Positions 55,837 through 64,000 of a DNA stretch of 64,000 nucleotides are shown here, in pieces. A program made the position numbers and the translations under genes. The first letter of the stretch is position 1. Every line of letters starts with the position of its first letter. Under the pieces are notes generated by a model. That model did no database searches and was not told the DNA's origin. It saw only the letters and a list, made by a program, of their open reading frames with translations. The DNA comes from Clostridium tagluense (GTDB lineage Bacteria > Bacillota > Clostridia > Clostridiales > Clostridiaceae), in contig NZ_BHYK01000024.1 of assembly GCF_003865095.1 (NCBI RefSeq), positions 1 to 64,000 of the forward strand, written 5' to 3'.

Positions 55837-56559
55837 ATGAAGTTTGTTGCAGATTTACATACCCATACTATAGTTAGTGGTCATGCATATAGTACACTAA
55901 TGGAAAATGCAAAATATGCTAATGAGATAGGTCTTGAGATATTAGGGGTTACAGATCATGGTCCTAATATGCCAGGTTCTCCTGATCTTTGGTATTTTGG
56001 AAATTTTAAAGTACTGCCAAGAGAATTGTACGGTGTTAAAATGCTTTACGGTTGTGAAGCTAATATAATTGATTATGAAGGTAATCTTGATCTGCCATTA
56101 GACTTGCAAAAGGGTCTTGACATAATGATAGTAAGCATGCATGAACCACTTATGGAAGGTGGAAAGAGTGCGGATTTAAATACAGCCGCTATTTTAAAAG
56201 CTATGGACAATCCAAATGTTAATATTTTAGGACATCTTGGAAATCCAAAATTTCCTATACATGAAGAAGAAATAGTAAAAAAAGCAAAAGAAAAAAATAT
56301 ACTAATAGAATTAAATAATAGTTCTTTTATAACTTCGAGAATAGGTAGTGACAAGAATTGCACTAAAATAGCAAAACTTTGCATAGAATTCGGTGTAAAG
56401 ATTATTGTGAATAGTGATGCTCATTTCTGTTTTTCTATAGGAAATTTTAGTTCTGTAGAAAAACTACTTAAAGACATAGGTATGCCTGAAGAACTTATTG
56501 TTAATACAAATAGAGCAATGTTAATTGAATTTCTTCGCGAAAAAGGAAAAAATGTATAA
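55837..56559 (+). CDS. PHP-domain phosphatase (YcdX-like)
   Basis: A 240-residue PHP hydrolase. Metal-binding motifs: DLHTHTIVSGHAYS, VTDHGPNMPG, HLGNPKFPIHEEEIV, and NSDAHFCFSIGNF. The set is that of YcdX-type trinuclear zinc phosphoesterases; histidinol phosphatases (HisK) belong to the same superfamily, so a role as the missing histidinol phosphatase of the his operon is possible, although HisK types are usually longer. AAAGGAGAG precedes the ATG. Confidence 0.9.
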   Translation: MKFVADLHTHTIVSGHAYSTLMENAKYANEIGLEILGVTDHGPNMPGSPDLWYFGNFKVLPRELYGVKMLYGCEANIIDYEGNLDLPLDLQKGLDIMIVSMHEPLMEGGKSADLNTAAILKAMDNPNVNILGHLGNPKFPIHEEEIVKKAKEKNILIELNNSSFITSRIGSDKNCTKIAKLCIEFGVKIIVNSDAHFCFSIGNFSSVEKLLKDIGMPEELIVNTNRAMLIEFLREKGKNV

Positions 56560-56579
56560 GTCACTTTAAAGACAAAAAC

Positions 56580-56619
56580 AAGGGGTACATAGCAATTTAA
56601 GCTATGTACCCCTTATTTT
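56580..56619 (+). terminator. Terminator of the PHP gene
   Basis: AAGGGGTACATAGC pairs perfectly with GCTATGTACCCCTT, followed by ATTTTTATTA. Confidence 0.9.
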
Positions 56620-56769
56620 TATTACTATTTTTCCTTTTGACCAAATCACTGCTACTCTCAATTCTAACTCATTTAAATATATTTTGCTTTATTAAATGTG
56701 AATATATTGCTATTATGTAACTATATCTAAAATTTAATTATAAAAATAAATAACAAAATGGGGCGTATT

Positions 56770-57678
56770 ATGAAATTAAGTAAAAAACCACTTATAATAA
56801 TTACAATAGCAATTCTTATATTGTGTATAGGCTTAACTTATGGAATAAATAGGTTAGGAACTTCTAAAGGAATAAATACACTAAATGAAGCAAAAATACC
56901 AGAAATTATTAGTGAAAAAATAAAATTACCAACGGAACACTCAGATAATTTGGCTGTGTATGATAGCTTAAAACTCGAAGAAAAAACTTATAAATCAGCA
57001 TCTGTTTTTCAGGTAAAAAACATTAAAATACCAATACTTATGTATCATTCTATTAGTTATGAAAAAGGAAATTCCTTAAGAGTTTCCAAAGAAAACTTTA
57101 GAATGCAAATGAAATATCTTAAAGATAATAATTATACAACCTTAACTATAGATGAACTTTATAGTTATATGAAAATAGGTAAAATAGTACCTAAGAAACC
57201 CATAATTATAACCTTTGATGATGGCTATAAAGATAACTACACTAATGCTTATCCTATTTTAAAGGAATTAGGATTAAAAGCAACTGTGTTTGTAATTGCT
57301 GGTGCCATAGATGCTGAGAAAGATTTTTTAACCTCTAATGAGATAAAATCCATGGATTCAAACAATATGAGAATAGAAAGCCACACAACCGCACATGAAC
57401 ATTTAACTAAAATATCTTATAGTTCTAATATAAAAACAATGAAATCTTCAAAAGATAAATTAGAAAAAATATTAGGCAGAAAAATAAATTACATAGCATA
57501 TCCCTTTGGAGAATATTCTGCCGACACAATAAAAGCCGCAAAAGAATCAGGCTATAAATTAGCTTTTTCAACTAAGTCTGGCTTTATAGATAAAAATACT
57601 AATATTTATTCCTTGGGCAGAATTTTTGTTAATGCAAACTTCAGTTTTGATAAGTTCAAATTAAGATTGAATCCATAG
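56770..57678 (+). CDS. Membrane-anchored polysaccharide deacetylase
   Basis: About 302 residues. An N-terminal membrane anchor (PLIIITIAILILCIGLTYGI) is followed by a NodB domain: ITFDDGYKDNYTNAYPIL (catalytic Asp and metal Asp), HTTAHEHL (metal His pair), AYPFGEYSADTI, and a C-terminal LAFSTKSG motif. Such enzymes deacetylate peptidoglycan or surface glycans; in clostridia they act on the spore cortex or give lysozyme resistance. Start at ATG 56770 preceded by GGGG; an ATG four codons before has no site. Confidence 0.9.
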   Translation: MKLSKKPLIIITIAILILCIGLTYGINRLGTSKGINTLNEAKIPEIISEKIKLPTEHSDNLAVYDSLKLEEKTYKSASVFQVKNIKIPILMYHSISYEKGNSLRVSKENFRMQMKYLKDNNYTTLTIDELYSYMKIGKIVPKKPIIITFDDGYKDNYTNAYPILKELGLKATVFVIAGAIDAEKDFLTSNEIKSMDSNNMRIESHTTAHEHLTKISYSSNIKTMKSSKDKLEKILGRKINYIAYPFGEYSADTIKAAKESGYKLAFSTKSGFIDKNTNIYSLGRIFVNANFSFDKFKLRLNP

Positions 57679-57686
57679 GATTCATT

Positions 57687-57720
57687 TATAGGGTTTTAAG
57701 TGTTAACTTAAAGCCCTATA
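57687..57720 (+). other. Hairpin between deacetylase and TPR genes
   Basis: TATAGGGTTTTAAG pairs with CTTAAAGCCCTATA (one G-U) around TGTTAA. No U tail follows; it may end the deacetylase transcript weakly or shield the next mRNA. Confidence 0.5.
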
Positions 57721-57742
57721 ATAAGAAAATAGGTGAAAAAAA

Positions 57743-58426
57743 ATGAAGTCACAATGCTTTAAATTCAAGCTATCAATTTTTATTATTATTGCACTCATAG
57801 TGGCTAATGCAGCAATTAAAAATTTCAACATAAAAAACAATAAGGCTGAAGTAAACCCTAATAAAAGTGAAGAGATAAAAAAAAATAGGTTAAAAGACGC
57901 TGAAATTAAAAAATTGCAAGAGGTAAAACATAAACAAGAGAACTTAGAAAACAAATGTAAAATAGGCTATGATGAGTTTTTCGAAAAAAAGTATGTGCAA
58001 GCTATTGAAACTGAAAAACAAGTGCTTAAAGAAGATCCTAACTTTTATAAAGCATATGCTGTTGAAGGAATTGCACTAGCCTACAGTGGGAATTTTAAAA
58101 ATGGTATAGAGCAAATTGATCGTGCTTTAAAACTAAAACCTGATTATGGTTATGCAAGATTTAATAAAGCACTAGCTAATGAGTTATACAGACATTATGA
58201 TGAAGCCATCAAATGGTATAAGAGTGCTTTAGAAGTGGAAAAATTCGAATGGAGCTATTATGGTATAGCTAGTATCTATGGAAGAAAAGGTGATATTGAA
58301 AATACTATAAAATATCTTAAACTGGCCATTGATATTAACCCAAATATTAAAAATACAGCAAAAAATGAAGAGGATTTTGATAATGTGCAAGACAGCATGG
58401 AATTTAAAGAATTAATAAAAAAATAA
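57743..58426 (+). CDS. TPR-repeat protein with N-terminal membrane anchor
   Basis: A 227-residue protein: a membrane segment at about 12-30 (IFIIIALIVANAAI), a charged coiled-coil-like linker (KKNRLKDAEIKKLQEVKHKQE), then TPR units from about residue 75 to 205 (DPNFYKAYAVEGIALAYSGNFKNGIEQID, KPDYGYARFNKALANELYRHYDEAIKWY, EWSYYGIASIYGRKGDIENTIKYL). It is a protein-interaction scaffold on the outer face of the membrane; partner unknown. Close to the deacetylase gene, which suggests an envelope role. Confidence 0.85.
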   Translation: MKSQCFKFKLSIFIIIALIVANAAIKNFNIKNNKAEVNPNKSEEIKKNRLKDAEIKKLQEVKHKQENLENKCKIGYDEFFEKKYVQAIETEKQVLKEDPNFYKAYAVEGIALAYSGNFKNGIEQIDRALKLKPDYGYARFNKALANELYRHYDEAIKWYKSALEVEKFEWSYYGIASIYGRKGDIENTIKYLKLAIDINPNIKNTAKNEEDFDNVQDSMEFKELIKK

Positions 58427-58461
58427 ATAGTCCATCTGTTTAGTGTATTATTTTCAAAAAT

Positions 58462-58496
58462 AATTATGCCATATACACAATGTATATGGCATAATT
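58462..58496. terminator. Bidirectional terminator
   Basis: AATTATGCCATATAC pairs exactly with GTATATGGCATAATT; T/A-rich on both sides. It separates the convergent TPR and kinase genes. Confidence 0.85.
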
Positions 58497-58498
58497 TA

Positions 58499-60085
58499 TC
58501 ATGATTTTTTAACATCTACAGATAAATTTATATCTTTATTTACAGCAGAGCTTAAAACTGTTTTCAATATATAAGAACCTTGCTCAATATCCAAATCTTT
58601 AAAGTACAGCTTAACTTCCTGTTTGCCCGAGCTTTGTGGAATTAGCACCATAGTAGTTGAACTCTGATTATAGCTTTTTGTAGCTTCATTTTTATCATTT
58701 ACTAAATAAGTTTTGCTTATATCTAATCTTTGTGTAGCAGCGGCTATATTTTCAATATTTAATGTAACTATAACATCATCCTTTATAAGCAGAATGCTAG
58801 TTAGTGAAACAGATAGTTTTGAGTTAGCAATAGATGCTGCAGTCTTTAAATTGTACTGCACAAGCTGATTTTTATCCTCATTATTATCTTTCTCTTTATC
58901 TTTCTCTTTATCTTTCTCCTTGCCCCTGGCCTTGTCCTTGCCTTTTCCATTGCTTGTGCCAGAACTTAATATCACAGGATTTTTTATATCTAATATCCCC
59001 ATAACAATAGTATCTTTTTCCACAACTTCAGCTGCCGGTCCTACCTTCGGCTTAGTTTCTTCGATTGTTTTAGCCACCGTTGCTTCGGTTGATTTAGGCG
59101 CAATTGAATGTTCAGAATCATTTTTATCTACTGCTTTATTATTCATTACCCAGGCTAAAATAACAACCAACGCTATTATACAAGCAAGCGCTGATATTAT
59201 AATTAGCTTAGTTCTATTCTTAGGTTTTTTATCCTCTACCAAAACTGTTTTGGAAGTATCCCTAGCAGATTCACTGGAATTCATAAACATTGTTTTTTCA
59301 TTTTCGACCTCATCTATATTAGCATTAAGTGCAGATCGCATCGCTGATACATCACTATAGCGGCTTTTAGGATCTATAGCTGAAGCCTTTTTAATAACAC
59401 TAACTAAACTCTTAGCATCATCCGACATATAATTTTTCTCAAACATAAGCTCTGAAGGTAGGTTTATGGATTTACTTGTAAGCATAAAAAACATAGTGGC
59501 ACCAAGAGAGTAAATGTCTGTTTGAGCATTGGATTGGGCATTTATAAGTTGTTCTGGTGCTATGTATCCCAGTGAACCTAAAATCATAGTGTCACCTTCT
59601 TGATTTTCCTTATATGTCCGCGCTATTCCAAAGTCGATAAGTACCACCTTATTGTTAGATTTTATCATTATGTTAGCAGGCTTTAAATCTCTATATATAA
59701 TTGGTGGATTAAAACTATGAAGGTAACCTAATATGCTGCAGAGTTGCAGTGATATATCTGTTACAAGTTCTGCAGATAGAGACCCATTTGCCTCCACATA
59801 TTCCTTTAAGGTCGTCCCTTCAATATAGTCCTCCACAATGTATAAATTATCATCTTCATAAAAGATATCAATAATTCGTACAATTCCTATGTGACTTAAA
59901 TTCTTTAGTAAATTAGGCTCAGCAAGAAAATCTATTTTGTCTTTCCACTGGCCATTTACTTCCTTAATCGCCCAAAAGTTTCCTAACCTGTTATTCTTGC
60001 AGAGATATACTGTCCCCATACCGCCTCGTCCTAAGACTTTTATTATTTCGTATTTTTCATCTAGTATTCGTCCCGGATTTAACAT
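58499..60085 (-). CDS. Transmembrane Ser/Thr protein kinase (no PASTA domains)
   Basis: 528 residues. A PknB-type kinase domain covers residues ~10-270: glycine loop LGRGGMGTVYLC, catalytic Lys in WAIKEV, YRDLKPANIM, IDFGIAR, GSLGYIAPEQL. One membrane segment is at about 297-318 (LIIISALACIIALVVILAW), then an extracytoplasmic part with a charged low-complexity stretch (KEKD repeats) and a C-terminal beta-rich domain of about 120 residues unlike PASTA. 48 bases after glgB on the same strand. AGGAGAG precedes the ATG. The distinctive sensor domain suggests a signal other than muropeptides. Confidence 0.92.
   Translation of the reverse strand: MLNPGRILDEKYEIIKVLGRGGMGTVYLCKNNRLGNFWAIKEVNGQWKDKIDFLAEPNLLKNLSHIGIVRIIDIFYEDDNLYIVEDYIEGTTLKEYVEANGSLSAELVTDISLQLCSILGYLHSFNPPIIYRDLKPANIMIKSNNKVVLIDFGIARTYKENQEGDTMILGSLGYIAPEQLINAQSNAQTDIYSLGATMFFMLTSKSINLPSELMFEKNYMSDDAKSLVSVIKKASAIDPKSRYSDVSAMRSALNANIDEVENEKTMFMNSSESARDTSKTVLVEDKKPKNRTKLIIISALACIIALVVILAWVMNNKAVDKNDSEHSIAPKSTEATVAKTIEETKPKVGPAAEVVEKDTIVMGILDIKNPVILSSGTSNGKGKDKARGKEKDKEKDKEKDNNEDKNQLVQYNLKTAASIANSKLSVSLTSILLIKDDVIVTLNIENIAAATQRLDISKTYLVNDKNEATKSYNQSSTTMVLIPQSSGKQEVKLYFKDLDIEQGSYILKTVLSSAVNKDINLSVDVKKS
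58885..58920. repeat. 12-bp tandem repeat, three copies
   Basis: TATCTTTCTCTT three times (last with one change). It encodes three KEKD units in the kinase linker. Copy number could vary without frameshift. Confidence 0.9.
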
Positions 60086-60133
60086 GTTCTCTCCTCCAAT
60101 ATGAAAAACTCATCTGTGAAGTATATTGTAATA

Positions 60134-62155
60134 TTACCTCACTTTCTTTAGCACTAGCACCGTTCTACTAGGTGAGTATATTATAACCCCAGTTTTATTT
60201 TCCTTATGCTTCAAGGTTTCTGCACCGTAAATATAATCTCTTGCAATTCTACCTTGCCCACCAAATATTTTTTCATCACTGTTAAACACAATTTTATATT
60301 CACCCATTTCGCCAGTAGGTAATTCATATTCAGCGAAAGATTCACAATGATTAAAATTAAATAAAAATATCAGCCCACCTTTTCTGAAAGCAAGCAGTTT
60401 ATGCTTCTCATCAGTCCAAAGATTTTGTAAATCACAAGCGCTTAAAACATTATAGGTTTTTACTAAATTCAGCATTTCTTTATCAAAATTTGATAAATAT
60501 TCATATTTAAGCTTTTTATCTTCCATTAAACTCCATTGCCTTCTTGCATAATGATAACTCCAATTGTTACCTTGTCTTGGAAAATCAATCCATTCCGGAT
60601 GACCAAATTCATTACCCATAAAATTCAAATAGCCTTCGCCAGCTAAAATCATGGTAATAAATCTAATAAGTTTATGAAGTTCTACTGCTCTACTTATTAT
60701 TAAATTATCATCATTTTTTGACATATGAGTATACATTTCCTTGTCACCTAAACGGAACATTAAGGTCTTATCACCTACAAGTGCTTGATCATGTGATTCA
60801 GAATAACCTATATTCTTTTCATGAGGTCGTCTACTAGTTAATTCATACCACAGCTTACTCATACTCCATTTTTCATCAGGCAATTCTTTAAGTATTTTCA
60901 CCCAAAGATCAGGTACTCCCATAGACAGCCTATAGTCAAAACCCAGACCACCAACCTCTACTGGTAAACACATTCCAGGCATTCCACTCATATCCTCTGC
61001 AATAGTTATGGCATTAGGTTTCACTTGTCTTATTAAATCATTAGCAAATTGAAGATAAGTAATTGCTTCTATATCCGTATCCATACTAAAGTATTTACTA
61101 TAATTTGTAAAGGCTACACCCAGTCCATGGTGGTGATATAGCATGGATGAAACACCATCAAATCTATACCCATCAAAATGATACTCCTCCAGCCAAAACT
61201 TAATGTTTGACAAAAGAAAATGAATAACCTCTGGTTTTCCATAATTAAAAAGCTTTGTACCCCAAGCAGAATGATTTCCGAGAGTTCCAGTATTAAAGAA
61301 TTGATAATCTGTTCCGTCAAACTCATTAATACCCTCTGCTATATTTTTAATTGAATGGGAATGAACTAAATCAAGCAATACGGAAATACCCATTAAGTGG
61401 GCAGTATTAATTAATACTTTAAGATCTTCTGGGGTTCCAAACCATGAAGAAACAGCAAAAAAATTAGATACTTGATAACCAAAGGAGGCATAATAAGGGT
61501 GCTGCATTACTGCCATAAGTTGCACAGTATTGTAACCAGCAGCCTTTATCCTTGGAAGCGTAATTTCTGTAAATTCTTTAAAAGTACCCATACCTTCTTT
61601 TTCCTGTGCCATACCTACATGAGATTCATATATAAACAAGGGTTTCTTATTATCAACATGAAATTCACTATCCTGCCAATTAAAGCTATAATCTGGTTGC
61701 CAAATTTGTCCTACAAAATCATGAGTAACAGGATTTTGCACAGTACGTTTAATATAAAGTGGAATTCTATCTCTTGATACATTTTTTGCAACTACCCTTA
61801 CTTTAACACAGGACATATGCTTTAATGCTTGTAACCCTGGCAAAAAAATCTCCCAATTTCCATTTTCTTTTTTTTGCAATGGATGTGTTTTGGGATTCCA
61901 ATAATTAAAGTCTCCAATTAGATAAAGAGCATCAGCTCCCGGAGCCCATTCTCTATAAATCCATCCATCTTGTACTAGATGAAACCCATAAAACAAGTCT
62001 CCACTGGCAAAAGACTGAAAGCTTTGATTATTAGAAAGCAATTTTTTTTTGTAACAAGTATAATTGGACCCTCTAAGTTCAATATCCTTTTTAAAGGGTT
62101 TGAGATATGGATCAATATCCATTATTTCCATGTATTTATTTTTATTTTCATTCAT
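60134..62155 (-). CDS. glgB: 1,4-alpha-glucan branching enzyme, eukaryote-like GH13_8 type
   Basis: Makes alpha-1,6 branches in glycogen. 673 residues: N-terminal CBM48 (YRIYRE-WAPGADALYLIGDFNYWNP), TIM barrel with region GYNTVQLMAVMQHPYYASFGYQVSNFFAVSSWFGTPEDL, catalytic Asp in YRFDGVSSMLYHHHGLG, Glu in ITIAEDMSGMPG, His-Asp in YSESHDQALVG, and C-terminal domain. The SSMLYHHHG and PYYASFGYQV segments are typical of plant/animal-type branching enzymes, not of E. coli GlgB. Start at ATG 62155 (AAAGGA upstream); a TTG 13 codons earlier is less likely. Other glg genes are not near. Confidence 0.93.
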   Translation of the reverse strand: MNENKNKYMEIMDIDPYLKPFKKDIELRGSNYTCYKKKLLSNNQSFQSFASGDLFYGFHLVQDGWIYREWAPGADALYLIGDFNYWNPKTHPLQKKENGNWEIFLPGLQALKHMSCVKVRVVAKNVSRDRIPLYIKRTVQNPVTHDFVGQIWQPDYSFNWQDSEFHVDNKKPLFIYESHVGMAQEKEGMGTFKEFTEITLPRIKAAGYNTVQLMAVMQHPYYASFGYQVSNFFAVSSWFGTPEDLKVLINTAHLMGISVLLDLVHSHSIKNIAEGINEFDGTDYQFFNTGTLGNHSAWGTKLFNYGKPEVIHFLLSNIKFWLEEYHFDGYRFDGVSSMLYHHHGLGVAFTNYSKYFSMDTDIEAITYLQFANDLIRQVKPNAITIAEDMSGMPGMCLPVEVGGLGFDYRLSMGVPDLWVKILKELPDEKWSMSKLWYELTSRRPHEKNIGYSESHDQALVGDKTLMFRLGDKEMYTHMSKNDDNLIISRAVELHKLIRFITMILAGEGYLNFMGNEFGHPEWIDFPRQGNNWSYHYARRQWSLMEDKKLKYEYLSNFDKEMLNLVKTYNVLSACDLQNLWTDEKHKLLAFRKGGLIFLFNFNHCESFAEYELPTGEMGEYKIVFNSDEKIFGGQGRIARDYIYGAETLKHKENKTGVIIYSPSRTVLVLKKVR

Positions 62156-62286
62156 AAAAAAAATCCTTTCATATTCGTAATTATTGAAAGCCAAAATATT
62201 TTATAACTCATTATATATAATTCGACTAAATAATTTCAATACCTTTCTTGTTTTATTAAATTCATAAAAACAATTTTAGTAACTAC

Positions 62287-62316
62287 TTGACATAAGCAGT
62301 GGATTATTGTTATTAT
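62287..62316 (+). promoter_or_regulatory. Nitroreductase promoter
   Basis: TTGACA (62287-62292), 18 bases, TATTAT (62311-62316). Iterated TTAGTAAT-like sequences (62340-62375) follow in the leader. Confidence 0.65.
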
Positions 62317-62398
62317 ACTATTATAAAGTAATTAATAGTTATTAGTAATTTATAGCCATTAGTAATAGATAATCAAAAGGATAAAGGAGTGTATTAAA

Positions 62399-63016
62399 AT
62401 GAATTTAAAACAGGTTTACGAAGATAGAAGGTCCATCAATTTTTTTGATACAAATAAAGGAGTGGATGATGCATTACTCAAGGATATAATTAACCTTGCA
62501 GTACTCGCTCCCTCAGCATTTAACCTTCAACCTTGGGAAATTATAGCAGTAAAATCCAAAGAAGCTAAAGAGAGATTACATAAACTTTCAAATAGTCAAC
62601 CTAAAATATTAGAAGCTCCAGTAACTTTAATAATTGTGGGTAATAAAACTGGATATGATGCATCTAATCCTACATGGCAGGATATGTTGAAGATGCTTGA
62701 TAATGATCAAGCAAAATTAGCAGGAACACAAGGTTTCGCAAATAGTTTATATGGTACCACAGAAGAAAATAAATTAAAGTTTGCAGAAAGTAATGCAGGG
62801 CTTCTAGCCATGTCTATAATGTATTCAGCAAAGAGCTTTGGAGTAGATTCTCATCCAATGAGTGGCATGGATTTTGAAGGTGTACGTCGTGAATTTGGAC
62901 TTGAAGAAAATAAGACAGTAGTAATGCTAATTGCACTTGGGCACTTAGATGAAAATAAGTCTCTTTATCCAAGAGCATATAGAAGAGGTTACGATGAGAT
63001 AGTTAAAGAAGTTTAA
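62399..63016 (+). CDS. Nitroreductase-family FMN oxidoreductase
   Basis: A 205-residue dimeric FMN protein. The phosphate/FMN motif DRRSINFF (10-17), APSAFNLQPWEI and the C-terminal ALGHLDENKSLYPRAYRR are present. It reduces nitro compounds, quinones or flavin-type substrates with NAD(P)H. AAAGGAGTG precedes the ATG by about seven bases. Stands alone; physiological substrate unknown. Confidence 0.93.
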   Translation: MNLKQVYEDRRSINFFDTNKGVDDALLKDIINLAVLAPSAFNLQPWEIIAVKSKEAKERLHKLSNSQPKILEAPVTLIIVGNKTGYDASNPTWQDMLKMLDNDQAKLAGTQGFANSLYGTTEENKLKFAESNAGLLAMSIMYSAKSFGVDSHPMSGMDFEGVRREFGLEENKTVVMLIALGHLDENKSLYPRAYRRGYDEIVKEV

Positions 63017-63030
63017 TAATTTTAAATTTT

Positions 63031-63067
63031 AAAAGCGGCTCCCTAAATTAATGGGGAGCCGCTTTTA
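63031..63067. terminator. Bidirectional terminator
   Basis: AAAAGCGGCTCCC pairs perfectly with GGGAGCCGCTTTT around a 10-base loop; serves nitroreductase and convergent hppA. Confidence 0.93.
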
Positions 63068-63073
63068 GTTTTC

Positions 63074-64000
63074 TTAAAATATTGAAAATTTCAAAATAAA
63101 TGCTGCAAACACTATTGATACCATTGAAAGTAACTTAATCAATATATTTATGGCTGGACCTGAAGTATCCTTAAATGGATCTCCTACAGTGTCTCCAACA
63201 ACGGCTGCCTTATGACAATCTGACCCTTTTCCACCAAGGTTTCCAGCTTCAATATGCTTTTTGGCATTATCCCAAGCTCCACCTGAATTTGCCATCATAA
63301 CTGCAAGTACAAAACCCGTTACAGTTGCTCCTGCGAGAAGTCCTGCCACACCATTTACACCTAAAAGCAATCCAACTGTTATTGGAATAATAATAGCCAG
63401 TAGTGCAGGCATAATCATTTCCTTTTGAGCTGCTTTTGTACAGATATCAACGCAGGTTGCATAATCTGCTTCTGCGCTACCGTCCATAAGTCCCAATATT
63501 TCTTTAAATTGTCTCCTAACTTCTACAACTATAAGTTGTGCTGTTTTACCTACTGCATCCATTGTTAATGCTGCAAATACAAAAGGCACCATTCCACCTA
63601 TAAATAGCCCTATAAGAACCTGAGGATTTAATATTGACAAGTTAAAAACAAAATCCAAATTTTCTTTTTTCACAATAATTTCTACCTGATCCCTATAAGC
63701 TGCTATAAGTGCAAGTGCTGTTAAAGCTGCTGACCCTATAGCAAAACCTTTGCCTGTAGCTGCTGTAGTATTCCCTAAAGAATCAAGAGCGTCTGTTCTT
63801 TCGCGTACTATAGGATCTTGATGAGTCATTTCTGCAATACCGCCAGCATTGTCTGCTACAGGACCATAAGCATCTGTAGCTAAGGTTATACCTAGCGTAC
63901 TAAGCATACCTACTGCAGCTATCCCCACACCATATAAGCCCATATTATAATCTCCTGATCCTCCAGCAAAATAAAAACTAGCGGCTATTGCCATAGCTAC
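63074..64000 (-). CDS. hppA: Membrane-bound ion-pumping pyrophosphatase, C-terminal part
   Basis: The frame is open to the window edge, so the 5' part is missing; about 308 codons are seen. Transmembrane pyrophosphatases couple PPi hydrolysis to H+ or Na+ export. Seen: [16 protein letters not shown] (PPi/Mg site), [35 protein letters not shown], and [14 protein letters not shown] ... [29 protein letters not shown]. The Ala in [10 protein letters not shown] is the mark of the K+-dependent subfamily. Na+ versus H+ specificity cannot be read from this part. Confidence 0.95.
   Translation of the reverse strand, partial: VAMAIAASFYFAGGSGDYNMGLYGVGIAAVGMLSTLGITLATDAYGPVADNAGGIAEMTHQDPIVRERTDALDSLGNTTAATGKGFAIGSAALTALALIAAYRDQVEIIVKKENLDFVFNLSILNPQVLIGLFIGGMVPFVFAALTMDAVGKTAQLIVVEVRRQFKEILGLMDGSAEADYATCVDICTKAAQKEMIMPALLAIIIPITVGLLLGVNGVAGLLAGATVTGFVLAVMMANSGGAWDNAKKHIEAGNLGGKGSDCHKAAVVGDTVGDPFKDTSGPAINILIKLLSMVSIVFAAFILKFSIF

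Noticed and set aside
57703-57954. 83-codon minus-strand frame
   Set aside because: Lies opposite the N terminus of the TPR gene; no ribosome site and no family features.
62330-62385. TTAGTAAT-like iterations before the nitroreductase
   Set aside because: Imperfect and low-complexity; could be chance in A+T-rich DNA.

Overview
The window is a low-GC, A+T-rich stretch of a Gram-positive, endospore-forming anaerobe, most likely Clostridium in the strict sense. The support is a partial 16S rRNA gene, a GerA-type germination operon, an [FeFe]-hydrogenase maturase (hydE), a double-cubane-cluster reductase, an arginine deiminase pathway, K+-dependent-type membrane pyrophosphatase sequence, AGGAGG-type ribosome sites and U-tailed hairpin terminators. 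Species cannot be fixed from the sequence by eye.

Layout. 1-2.1 kb: 5' end of a 16S rRNA gene (minus strand) with its leader and promoter, then an intact IS3-family insertion sequence. 2.2-8.9 kb: glutaredoxin, hydE, a 44-residue protein not previously delimited, a Cache chemoreceptor, a CheX plus response-regulator-CheX pair, and a double-cubane reductase. 9.0-13.3 kb: Fe-S flavoprotein and monooxygenase-like pair, HAD phosphatase, a GGDEF remnant, and htpG under a perfect CIRCE operator. 13.6-17.6 kb: two more chemoreceptors. 17.7-25.6 kb: complete histidine operon hisZGDCBHAFIE. 25.8-27.3 kb: pdxS-pdxT.

27.4-34.7 kb is the most unusual part. An OhrR-like MarR regulator sits upstream of an AhpD-like CxxC protein and a dihydrolipoamide dehydrogenase that carries its own lipoyl domain; a 45-bp near-perfect palindrome lies over the -10 element of the promoter between regulator and targets. 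Next to it are a bacteriohemerythrin, a Rieske-type oxygenase with all recognisable metal ligands, a DUF1475-like membrane protein, a DUF1295 (steroid-reductase-like) membrane protein and a FakA-FakB-like (DAK2-DegV) fusion. I read these as an oxygen/peroxide-handling and possibly lipid-modifying region in an organism that otherwise looks anaerobic.

34.9-38.7 kb: a corrinoid uptake and salvage operon (cobU, btuF, btuC, btuD) behind a cobalamin riboswitch. 38.8-43.6 kb: arginine deiminase genes arcA-arcB-arcD-arcC. 44.2-47.9 kb: gerKA-KB-KC. 48.0-53.9 kb: mscS and a shikimate operon aroB-aroA-aroC-(chorismate mutase/shikimate kinase)-aroQ headed by a decayed tyrA remnant. 54.0-58.4 kb: pentapeptide-repeat protein behind a leader terminator, YdjM-like and PHP hydrolases, polysaccharide deacetylase and a TPR protein. 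58.5-62.2 kb: a glycogen branching enzyme followed by a membrane Ser/Thr kinase. 62.4-64 kb: nitroreductase and the C-terminal part of hppA, cut by the window edge. No CRISPR array, tRNA or prophage was seen.
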